The position numbers and the translations under genes are program-made. From the NCBI GenBank assembly GCA_009776395.1, contig WRNX01000024.1:139-13146 (forward strand): 13,008 nt of DNA, written 5' to 3'. Each line of letters opens with the position of its first letter. The stretch's first letter is position 1. Below the pieces are notes generated by a model. It did no database searches. It was not told the origin of the DNA and was given only the letters and a program-made list of their open reading frames with translations. Positions 1 to 5,422 of the stretch are shown piece by piece. The stretch is from Lentimicrobiaceae bacterium. Lineage in GTDB: Bacteria > Bacteroidota > Bacteroidia > Bacteroidales > WCHB1-69.

Positions 1-363
1 GCCGACTCGTTGGTTTTCCAAACCGAAAAACAACTGAAAGAGTTTGGCGACAAAGTGCCTGCCGAAGACAAAACAAAAATTGAAGAAGCCGCTGCTAAAC
101 TGAAACAGGCTCACAGCGACAAAAATATCTCTGCCATTGATGCCGCTACTGCCGAACTGAACGCGGCATGGAACGAAGCCTCGCAAAAGATGTACGCACA
201 AGGACAAGCGCAACAGCCCGGCGGTGGAGACCCCTTTGCCGGCGCAGGCGGAGACCCGTTTGCCAACACAGGTGCAGGCGCAGATATGGGTGGCAACACT
301 TCCGAAAAACAAGGTACAACCAACGATGGCGTAACTGATGTGGACTTTGAAGAAGTGAAGTAA
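1..363 (+). CDS. dnaK: Chaperone DnaK (Hsp70), C-terminal end only
   Basis: This is the 3' end of a DnaK gene; the frame is open from base 1, so the gene begins before the window. The visible 120 residues are the helical lid of the substrate-binding domain (about residues 8-65 of the fragment, rich in Lys, Glu and Ala, with KLKQAHSDKNISAIDAA). A Gly/Ala/Pro-rich linker follows, then the acidic tail ending TDVDFEEVK, which matches the DnaK C-terminal signature EEV-K/D. DnaK is the ATP-dependent Hsp70 chaperone of the cytosol working with DnaJ and GrpE; the ATPase domain is outside the window. The base composition is clearly more GC-rich than the genes from 1376 on, which marks it as core chromosome beside an accessory island. 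A rho-independent terminator follows within 40 bases, so it is not co-transcribed with the next gene. Confidence 0.95.
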   Translation, partial: ADSLVFQTEKQLKEFGDKVPAEDKTKIEEAAAKLKQAHSDKNISAIDAATAELNAAWNEASQKMYAQGQAQQPGGGDPFAGAGGDPFANTGAGADMGGNTSEKQGTTNDGVTDVDFEEVK

Positions 364-395
364 ATTCAATTGAAAATTAAGAATTAAGAATTGAG

Positions 396-428
396 AAAAA
401 GCGGTAATTCAATGAGTTGCCGCTTTTT
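396..428 (+). terminator. Rho-independent terminator of dnaK
   Basis: GCGGTAA (401-407) pairs with TTGCCGC (417-423) with one G-T wobble. A-rich sequence lies before the stem and a run of six T follows it. It starts about 35 bases after the dnaK stop. The AT-rich lead-in (364-395) contains the short direct repeat AATTAAGAATT but no gene. Confidence 0.8.
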
Positions 429-549
429 TGTTGGGAAAAAATTATTGTTATTTAGGGTTTCTGGTTGTTTTTTTATGTGTATTTACAGCATATTTGCGAC
501 ACAACATAAATTACGCCAATATTGGGGTTCTCTTTTTTTATTATTTGTG

Positions 550-557
550 TAATTTTG
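550..557 (+). promoter_or_regulatory. Candidate -7 box upstream of the DUF1016 gene
   Basis: TAATTTTG matches the Bacteroidota housekeeping -7 consensus TAnnTTTG and lies 17 bases before the ATG at 575. I see no well-spaced TTTG -33 element; the nearest TTG (522-524) gives a spacer that is too long. The rest of 429-549 is T-rich and holds nothing I recognise. Confidence 0.4.
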
Positions 558-574
558 CCAAAAATTAAAAATAT

Positions 575-1216
575 ATGAATAAAGGGGAAATAAAACCAAC
601 AAATCAATTTATTTCAGATGTTCGGACAATTATTTCAACGGCTCGTATGGCTGCCGTGCGAAGTGTTGATTTTCAGCGTGTAATGATGTATTGGCAAATA
701 GGTGAACGTATTGTAGTAGAAGAACAGCAAGGTAAAATTAGGGCAGAGTACGGAGCCCGTTTATTGCATAATTTAGCGGCAGAGTTAGAACCTGAATTTG
801 GCAGTGGGTTTACTGTACGACAATTAGAACGAGCAAGACAATTTTATCGTACTTATCCAATTACGTCCGCACTGCGGTCGCAATTCAACTGGATGCAGTA
901 CCGCCTTCTGATACAGATAGATAGTAGCGATAAAAGGGAATATTACGAATTGGAAACCTTGCACAACTGTTGGACAGGACGAGAATTGGAACGACAAATA
1001 AACTCTGGACTTTATGAACGTTTACTGTTGAGTAACGATAAAAATGCGGTATTGGAAGTAGCGCGGCGTGAGCGAATACCTGAATCACCCATGGAAATAA
1101 TGAAAGACCCTATGGTATTGGAATTTGTAGGATTGAAACGTGAAAGTGCTTACTATGAAAAAGATTTGGAAAATGCGCTGATTACTAACCTGCAAACCTT
1201 GTTTTGTTATCATTGA
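575..1216 (+). pseudogene. YhcG/DUF1016-type PDDEXK nuclease, broken (N-terminal part)
   Basis: The 213-aa product matches the YhcG / DUF1016 family. The N-terminal helical DUF1016_N domain covers about residues 10-150 (MMYWQIGERIVVEEQQGKIRAEYG, then FTVRQLERARQFY). The start of the C-terminal domain follows (PMVLEFVGLKRESAYYEKDLENALITNLQT). Family members are usually about 340-380 aa and end in a PDDEXK nuclease fold. Here the frame runs into a stop (LFCYH-stop) just after NLQT. The next recognisable piece of the family (CFVIIDIK) resumes immediately in another frame, so about 45-50 codons, including the catalytic Asp of the D-L-x-F-Y segment, are missing. The family is often found beside restriction-modification or mobile DNA. 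Nuclease activity is very unlikely; the N-terminal domain could still be made. Composition is closer to dnaK than to the island downstream. Confidence 0.85.
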
Positions 1217-1292
1217 TATTAAAACGCATAAAATTACACACAGCGACATAGGGCAGTTGCAGATGTATATAGGAAAGTGTGAATTTGTGTAA
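1200..1292 (+). pseudogene. Out-of-frame C-terminal remnant of the DUF1016 nuclease
   Basis: Read from 1200, the sequence gives CFVIIDIKTHKITHSDIGQL then QMY, the typical end of the PDDEXK core of YhcG-like proteins (the ExK half, here D-x-K). It is offset by one base from the frame of the preceding piece. After QMY (about 1269) similarity to the family stops and the frame ends at TAA 1290-1292, so the true C-terminus is also gone. The join to the upstream piece lies at about 1197-1202. Confidence 0.8.
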
Positions 1293-1333
1293 AGTGAGGC
1301 AAAATAGTTTTATTATCCTATTATTTTATTTAA

Positions 1334-1341
1334 TATTTTTG
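1334..1341 (+). promoter_or_regulatory. Candidate -7 box upstream of the caspase operon
   Basis: TATTTTTG fits TAnnTTTG and lies 34 bases before the ATG at 1376. No clear TTTG -33 element is visible at the usual distance, so this is a weak call. The GGTTAC-N16-ACATTAA element found elsewhere in the island is not present here, so autoregulation by that element is not supported. Confidence 0.35.
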
Positions 1342-1375
1342 CCGCATTTTATGTTATAGGAGTAAACACTTTAAT

Positions 1376-2257
1376 ATGAGTAATTTCCGAAAATCAATTA
1401 TCTATATCTTGTGCACTGTTTTTTCTTGTGCTGCAATAGCGCAGAATAATAGGGCATTGGTAATAGGTATCGGAGATTATCCTATCGAAAGCGGGTGGAG
1501 AAAAATAAACGGAGATAAGGATATAGAAATAGTTTGTGCGTTCCTAAAAGAAAACGGATTTACACAAAACAGTATCGTTATTTTGAAAAATGCTGAGGCG
1601 ACAAAAGCGAATATTGTAGAACAATTTAAATTATTAGCAACGAATGCCAAAACAGGAGACCGTGTTTATATTCACTTTTCCGGACACGGACAGCAGATTA
1701 CCGACACAGACGGCGATGAAGATGACGGTTGGGATGAGGCGTGGATTCCATATAATGCACAAAAAAACTTTAAAAAAGGAATTTACGAAGGAGAAAACCA
1801 CTTAATTGATGATGAAATTTGTTTATTACTACAAAATATCAGAAAAAAGATTGGCACCACAGGAGAGTTAATCGTTGTTGCCGATGCCTGTCACAGTGGC
1901 GACAGCACCCGCGATGAGGAAGAGGATGACGAAGACATTATCATTCGCGGAACATTAGACAGGTTCAATATCCCCGGTGAGTTTCCAAAGAAGAATGAAA
2001 ATGAACAACCGCTTCAATGGATAGTGATTAGCGCATGTTTGGCGTATCAAAATAACTACGAATGTAAAGTGGATGGAAAAAACTATGGTTCGCTTTCCTA
2101 TTCTTTGTATTCACTGCGTAATGAAATAGGAAATAATCCGTTGAATGTTGTTAAAAATATGATTTCGGGCACTATGAAAAACTTGGTAGCCATGCCACAA
2201 ACCATTCAAATAGAAACGCAAAACAATCTAAATACAACAATCTTATTCGGGAAGTGA
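1376..2257 (+). CDS. Secreted caspase-like (metacaspase, peptidase C14) protease
   Basis: This 293-aa protein is a clan CD cysteine protease of the caspase family. An N-terminal signal peptide (about residues 1-22, ending AIA-Q) predicts export to the periplasm or beyond. The caspase core begins at once with RALVIGIGDYP. The catalytic His is His104 in YIHFSGHGQQ and the catalytic Cys is Cys172 in VVADACHSGD. Between them is the acidic DTDGDEDDGWDEAWIP segment typical of type I metacaspases, where the family binds Ca2+; a second acidic stretch (DEEEDDED) follows the Cys. Metacaspases usually cleave after Arg or Lys. The stop codon overlaps the start of the sigma factor gene, so the two are translationally coupled. 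An exported protease coupled to a sigma factor and a membrane protein suggests a role in envelope signalling. The substrate is unknown; the membrane protein at 2826 is a candidate. Confidence 0.9.
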   Translation: MSNFRKSIIYILCTVFSCAAIAQNNRALVIGIGDYPIESGWRKINGDKDIEIVCAFLKENGFTQNSIVILKNAEATKANIVEQFKLLATNAKTGDRVYIHFSGHGQQITDTDGDEDDGWDEAWIPYNAQKNFKKGIYEGENHLIDDEICLLLQNIRKKIGTTGELIVVADACHSGDSTRDEEEDDEDIIIRGTLDRFNIPGEFPKKNENEQPLQWIVISACLAYQNNYECKVDGKNYGSLSYSLYSLRNEIGNNPLNVVKNMISGTMKNLVAMPQTIQIETQNNLNTTILFGK

Positions 2258-2823
2258 TGACGGACAAACAATACATATCAGCCATCCATAATGGAGACCA
2301 AAGAGCATTTGCCAACTTGTACGAAATGCACAGAGGGCGTTTTTTTGGCTATATCCGTAAAATCTATAATAAAGATGATGATTATATTGCTGACCTTTAT
2401 CAAGATTCTTGTGTAGTTTTTTGGCAGAATATTCAAAAGGGAAAAATTGCGCCAGAAACAATGACAAGTTCAATAGAAACTTACCTTATTGGTGTGGCAA
2501 AATATACTCTAATGGCAAGAGATAGACGATATAAAGAGATTTTGTCCGACTGCGAACTCTCAACTTTTGCACCGGTAATTGATGAAGAAGCATTACGCAA
2601 CGAAATAGAACGTAGCGAGGTTGTACAATCCGTTGTAAATAAGATGGAAGAACCGTGCAGCACGCTGCTTGATAAATTCTATTGGGAAGAATTGAGTGGC
2701 GAAGAGATTGCTACTCAAATGAACTATAAAAATACCGATACGGTTAAAACACAAAAATATAAGTGTATGCAGAAACTTAAAATCGTGTTAACTTCAACAC
2801 TTAAAAACCTTAACTTATTGTAA
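2257..2823 (+). CDS. ECF-type RNA polymerase sigma factor (sigma-70 family)
   Basis: The 188-aa product has the two-domain layout of extracytoplasmic function sigma factors. Region 2 is at about residues 14-85 (AFANLYEMHRGRFFGYIRKI, then DDYIADLYQDSCVVFW, equivalent to the usual AEDLVQDVF motif). Region 4 is at about residues 122-178 (EELSGEEIATQMNYKNTDTV, then KTQKYKCMQKLK, the helix-turn-helix that reads the -35 element). I chose ATG 2257 because it overlaps the TGA of the caspase gene (TGATG); an upstream GTG at 2254 would add one residue. The next gene follows after two bases. ECF factors are normally held by a membrane anti-sigma factor encoded next door, and the protein at 2826 fits that position. 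The bipartite GGTTAC-N16-ACATTAA element seen three times downstream is a possible target promoter. Confidence 0.88.
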   Translation: MTDKQYISAIHNGDQRAFANLYEMHRGRFFGYIRKIYNKDDDYIADLYQDSCVVFWQNIQKGKIAPETMTSSIETYLIGVAKYTLMARDRRYKEILSDCELSTFAPVIDEEALRNEIERSEVVQSVVNKMEEPCSTLLDKFYWEELSGEEIATQMNYKNTDTVKTQKYKCMQKLKIVLTSTLKNLNLL

Positions 2824-2825
2824 AG

Positions 2826-3380
2826 ATGGAAACAGAACAACATATAGAAGAAATGCTCGTGGATGCTATCAAAGCAAAAAATGCCAAGAAAATTTTACAG
2901 CAACGCGAAACTTTTATTTTGGCACGGCAACGCAGAACAATTTTCTTCCGTTCTCTTTCCGGAATTGCTGCTGCTGCCTGCCTTTTATTTGGTATTATCC
3001 ACTTTAAAGGAATTAGCGACTATAAATCTTATGGCTCACAATATTATGCAGCATTGACACTACCGGAACCAAGAGGCGAAAACGAGGCAGACTCATTGCT
3101 TATGGTTGCTTATGAACAAATTGGCAATGCTAAATATGAAATAGCACATAGAAATATTGATGCGGTAATTCTGCTATTGCAAAAAGAGCAATTTGACCAT
3201 TCCACTGAAGAAGGGCAATATTTTCATCAATTGAATAAAGCCAAGTTAGATGATGCCGAATGGCTGAAAACAATTACCTACATGAAACAAGGAAAACGAA
3301 AAAAAGCAAAAGAGTTGCTTCAAAATATTGCTTCCGGTACCGGGATTTACCAAACCGAAGCAAAAAAAATATTACGATAA
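2826..3380 (+). CDS. Single-pass membrane protein, putative anti-sigma factor
   Basis: This 184-aa protein starts two bases after the sigma factor stop. Residues 1-42 are charged and contain a basic run (ILARQRR). One hydrophobic helix covers about residues 43-61 (LSGIAAAACLLFGIIHF). The remaining 120 residues are predicted outside the cytoplasm, because the positive charges lie on the N-terminal side. The outer domain is helical and TPR-like (YEQIGNAKYEIAHRNIDAVI; MKQGKRKKAKELLQNIA). It lacks an obvious zinc anti-sigma motif (H-x3-C-x2-C) and a recognisable FecR domain. Layout and position suggest that the short N-terminal segment binds the sigma factor and the outer part senses or is cut, but this is inference. 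Lys/Arg-rich stretches in the outer domain (KQGKRKKAK) would suit a metacaspase. A terminator follows, closing a three-gene operon. Confidence 0.7.
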   Translation: METEQHIEEMLVDAIKAKNAKKILQQRETFILARQRRTIFFRSLSGIAAAACLLFGIIHFKGISDYKSYGSQYYAALTLPEPRGENEADSLLMVAYEQIGNAKYEIAHRNIDAVILLLQKEQFDHSTEEGQYFHQLNKAKLDDAEWLKTITYMKQGKRKKAKELLQNIASGTGIYQTEAKKILR

Positions 3381-3398
3381 AATTTTAATTCATTGATT

Positions 3399-3432
3399 AA
3401 AAATGCTTTGGAAAAATCTGAAGCATTTTTTT
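3399..3432 (+). terminator. Rho-independent terminator of the caspase-sigma operon
   Basis: AAAAATGCTT (3399-3408) pairs with AAGCATTTTT (3421-3430) around a 12-base loop, followed by more T. It lies 19 bases after the stop at 3380. Confidence 0.75.
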
Positions 3433-3441
3433 GTTTTTGCA

Positions 3442-3470
3442 GGTTACCTTTTGCAATGATGTAACATTAA
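3442..3470 (+). promoter_or_regulatory. Bipartite element, copy 1 (candidate ECF promoter)
   Basis: GGTTAC at 3442, then 16 bases, then ACATTAA at 3464-3470, followed by TGGGCAAAA. The same two blocks at the same spacing occur at 4473 and 11323. Here the GGTTAC block is not part of an obvious terminator hairpin, unlike in the other two copies. It lies 64 bases before the ATG at 3535. A further TAAGGGTTAAA at 3521-3531 is an exact copy of the 11-mer at 4499-4509. Confidence 0.45.
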
Positions 3471-3534
3471 TGGGCAAAAACAAACCAATTAATAAATTTA
3501 AAAGTTGCGCCCGCCACGTATAAGGGTTAAAAAA

Positions 3535-4080
3535 ATGAAAAAAATGAACTCAAACTCAATGCAAATCAGAACCGGAAGAAAAATGTTATTACTTATGGTA
3601 GTATTATTTATGGCTTTAAATGTATGTAAAGCACAGTATTACAACACCACAACGACCTATAAAAACAGTTATGGGCAAACAACCGGAACGGCACAATCAA
3701 GTACGGATTACTATGGAAACAAAAACACCACTTATAAAGATGCTTACGGACAAACAACAGGAAAATCACAATCAAATACCGATTACTATGGTAATACCAC
3801 CACTACCTATAAAGATGCTTACGGACAAACAACAGGAAAGGCTCAATCAAGCACTGATTATTACGGAAATACCACCACTACCTATAAAGATGCTTACGGA
3901 CAAACAACAGGAAAGGCTCAATCAAGTACTGATTATTACGGAAATACCACCACTACCTATAAAGATGCTTATGGACAAACAACAGGAACAGCCACCACTA
4001 CTACCGATTATTACGGAAACACCACCACTACCTATAAAGATGAGTATGGCAGAGTAACCGGAACAGCAAAAAAATACTAA
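3535..4080 (+). CDS. Secreted 25-residue tandem repeat protein
   Basis: The 181-aa product has a long signal peptide (about residues 1-33: basic MKKMNSNSMQIRTGRK, hydrophobic MLLLMVVLFMALNV, cleavage near CKA-Q). The rest is six near-perfect repeats of the type YYGNTTTTYKDA + YGQTTGKAQSSTD (24, 25, 25, 25, 25 and 23 residues). Each repeat is itself two related halves (Y-G-N/Q-T-T...D), a Tyr/Gly/Thr-rich pattern that suggests a beta-strand repeat vaguely like YD/RHS repeats. I do not recognise a named family. There is no C-terminal sorting domain or anchor, so it is presumably released or held in the periplasm. I chose ATG 3535; a TTG at 3505 would put basic, Pro-rich residues before the signal peptide. 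It lies directly downstream of the sigma operon behind copy 1 of the bipartite element and may be a target of that sigma factor. Confidence 0.75.
   Translation: MKKMNSNSMQIRTGRKMLLLMVVLFMALNVCKAQYYNTTTTYKNSYGQTTGTAQSSTDYYGNKNTTYKDAYGQTTGKSQSNTDYYGNTTTTYKDAYGQTTGKAQSSTDYYGNTTTTYKDAYGQTTGKAQSSTDYYGNTTTTYKDAYGQTTGTATTTTDYYGNTTTTYKDEYGRVTGTAKKY
3637..4077 (+). repeat. Six tandem 75-bp coding repeats
   Basis: Units begin at 3637 (72 bp), 3709, 3784, 3859, 3934 (75 bp each) and 4009 (69 bp). Units 3 and 4 differ at only a few third-codon positions; units 1, 2 and 6 are more diverged. This shows recent internal duplication. Because 75 is a multiple of three, the +1 frame is also open over most of the array. 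Confidence 0.92.
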
Positions 4081-4125
4081 GAAATAGAATTAACCCAAGT
4101 AAATAATCCTTTAAAAATAAATCAA

Positions 4126-4362
4126 ATGAAAAAATTAACTCTTACAGTGGCAATCAGCATTTTCACCACTTTAATCTGCAATGCACAAAGAAGTCAAACA
4201 AACACAGCCGATTCAATGGTTCAAGGCTTAATGGGCGGCTTATTATTTACAATATTAGCATTAATAATATTCAAAGGCATCCCCGCATTATTTAAACTGT
4301 TTTCTAATAAAGAGGAAAAAGACAATCAAGAAAATAACTCCGAAGGAGTTGAAAGTGAATAA
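4126..4362 (+). CDS. Small membrane protein with signal peptide-like N-terminus
   Basis: The 78-aa product has an N-terminal hydrophobic segment ending CNA-Q (about residues 1-20), a second hydrophobic helix at about residues 33-50 (GLMGGLLFTILALIIFK) and a short charged tail (KEEKDNQENNSEGVESE). No family is recognised. Its first 21 codons resemble those of the secreted protein at 11395 (MKKLTLTVAISIFTTLICNA against MKKMILTVVMCIFATIICNA), and both starts follow CCTTTAAAAAT in the leader, so the 5' ends look related. It lies 45 bases after the repeat protein and has no promoter of its own that I can see, so the two are probably co-transcribed. The last codons (NSEGV) fall in a palindrome, AACTCC-GAA-GGAGTT, that belongs to the repeat element that follows. 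Confidence 0.65.
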   Translation: MKKLTLTVAISIFTTLICNAQRSQTNTADSMVQGLMGGLLFTILALIIFKGIPALFKLFSNKEEKDNQENNSEGVESE

Positions 4363-4434
4363 CCCCGTGCAAGCCGAAAGGCGCAGCTCGGGGTAAAAGA
4401 ATGCGCAAGGCTAACCGGAACTCCGTAGGAGTTC
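4336..4434 (+). repeat. Composite palindromic repeat element
   Basis: There are three hairpins in a row: AACTCC-GAA-GGAGTT (4336-4350); ACCCCG...CGGGGT (4362-4394), an interrupted stem with an inner GCC-GAAA-GGC tetraloop hairpin; and GAACTCC-GTA-GGAGTTC (4418-4434). The outer two are nearly the same sequence. It looks like an interspersed REP-like element rather than a gene. The GC-rich sequence stands out from the AT-rich surroundings. It overlaps the 3' end of the gene at 4126. Confidence 0.6.
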
Positions 4435-4453
4435 AACTATCAAAGGAAAATAT

Positions 4454-4484
4454 AAAAAAGGTAATCCAATCGGGTTACTTTTTT
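4454..4484 (+). terminator. Rho-independent terminator
   Basis: AAAAAAGGTAATCC (4454-4467), loop AATC, then GGGTTACTTTTTT, followed by more T. It is a near copy of the terminator at 11304-11335. It ends the transcript of the repeat protein and the small membrane protein. Confidence 0.75.
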
Positions 4485-4501
4485 CGTTTTTACGACATTA
4501 A
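4473..4501 (+). promoter_or_regulatory. Bipartite element, copy 2 (candidate ECF promoter)
   Basis: GGTTAC at 4473, 16 bases, ACATTAA at 4495-4501, then GGGTTAAAC. The spacing is identical to copies at 3442 and 11323. It lies 32 bases before the ATG at 4534. The GGTTAC block is also the descending arm of the terminator, so its conservation has two possible explanations. Confidence 0.45.
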
Positions 4502-4533
4502 GGGTTAAACTCAAACTTATAAAAACCAACACT

Positions 4534-5370
4534 ATGGCTTACATTACCCTTTCAAATTCAAAAAAAATAGTGAAAGCGTTAAACGAAATCACCCTTGAGG
4601 AGATTGAAAGCACTATATATAAGAAAGATATTTACTTTTTTAGCAGAAAAGAAACAGCAAGATTAAAAGGAATTAGAGAGTTTTTGCGCGACCCGGAAAA
4701 TTTTAAAGCACAATACTATAAACCTATTGAAGTAAGAGACAGTTTGAGATATGTTTATCCGGAAAGCCAACCGGCATATCATAAGAATAACAGTTGCGAA
4801 AGGCTACAATCTAACTTTATCAATTTTGAAATACCGATTGAAATAAGAGAAAGAGGAGCAGAAAGTGTGAAAGAATTTAGAAAGTGGTTTTTAGAAAATA
4901 TCGATTTGCTCAAAACAGATGAGGTAGAATCATTTATTTTCAAAATGCAGGCTAAATTTTTAATTACAAAAGATATAAATCCCAACTCTATTGACTATTC
5001 AAACTCCGGTTCCGAAGAAATAATCAATTATACGGTACAGGATATTGAAAACCAAATTGATGATATTTTGCGGGCTGCCGGCAGATTTTTCTGCGACAAC
5101 CCTGCTCTGCAAAATGTTATTAGGAGATTTCAAAAATTGACATTTCTTGCTTATGTACAAGGAAATATCTATACCAACGATTCCGGATTAAACGATGAGG
5201 AATTAAAAGATTTTCTACGAATGTACGATGCAAAATTTAAAAAACCGGTGAAAGAATTGCTGCTGCACTATTACAGGTTACTATTTAATCCCGACATGAC
5301 ATTTTCGGACACCTTGCTCGATAAAATGGGATTTCGACCTTGCGGGAGCTGCTGTGGGGATTTGAAATAA
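4534..5370 (+). CDS. Hypothetical cytoplasmic protein with Cys-rich C-terminus
   Basis: I do not recognise a named family for this 278-aa protein. There is no signal peptide or membrane helix, so it is probably cytosolic. The N-terminal third is charged and helical (KETARLKGIREFLRDPENFK). A motif A-Y-H-K-N-N-S-C-E-R-L lies at residues 81-91 (His83, Cys88), and the C-terminus ends PCGSCCGDLK (Cys270, Cys273, Cys274). These His and Cys residues could form a metal site, but that is inference. It is preceded by the terminator-linked bipartite element at 4473, so it probably starts its own transcript. The next gene, an AlbA_2 ATP-binding protein, follows after 52 bases with its own candidate -7 box. 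Confidence 0.6.
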   Translation: MAYITLSNSKKIVKALNEITLEEIESTIYKKDIYFFSRKETARLKGIREFLRDPENFKAQYYKPIEVRDSLRYVYPESQPAYHKNNSCERLQSNFINFEIPIEIRERGAESVKEFRKWFLENIDLLKTDEVESFIFKMQAKFLITKDINPNSIDYSNSGSEEIINYTVQDIENQIDDILRAAGRFFCDNPALQNVIRRFQKLTFLAYVQGNIYTNDSGLNDEELKDFLRMYDAKFKKPVKELLLHYYRLLFNPDMTFSDTLLDKMGFRPCGSCCGDLK

Positions 5371-5375
5371 TATAG

Positions 5376-5383
5376 TACTTTTG
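5376..5383 (+). promoter_or_regulatory. Candidate -7 box upstream of the AlbA_2 gene
   Basis: TACTTTTG matches TAnnTTTG and is followed by GCGG; it lies 39 bases before the ATG at 5423. No well-placed TTTG -33 element is visible. Confidence 0.4.
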
Positions 5384-5422
5384 CGGCGGAATTAGAAACC
5401 AAAAACTTAATAACTTTTCACT

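Noticed and set aside
3505..3534. TTG start at 3505 for the repeat protein
   Set aside because: It would add MRPPRIRVKK before the natural signal peptide start, and the ATG at 3535 is the better start.
3620..4057. Second open frame through the 75-bp repeats
   Set aside because: The frame is open only because the repeat unit is a multiple of three and lacks stops in that frame. The product is Met/Pro/Ile-rich with no signal peptide, while the other frame has a clear signal peptide and ordered repeats.
3637..4077. Possible CRISPR-like array
   Set aside because: The units are contiguous, coding and vary gradually, with no unique spacers between constant repeats and no cas genes nearby.
4454..4510. 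Integron-like attC sites (repeated hairpins between genes)
   Set aside because: The hairpins are ordinary A-tract/T-tract terminators. No attC core sites (RYYYAAC/GTTRRRY pairs) or integrase were seen.
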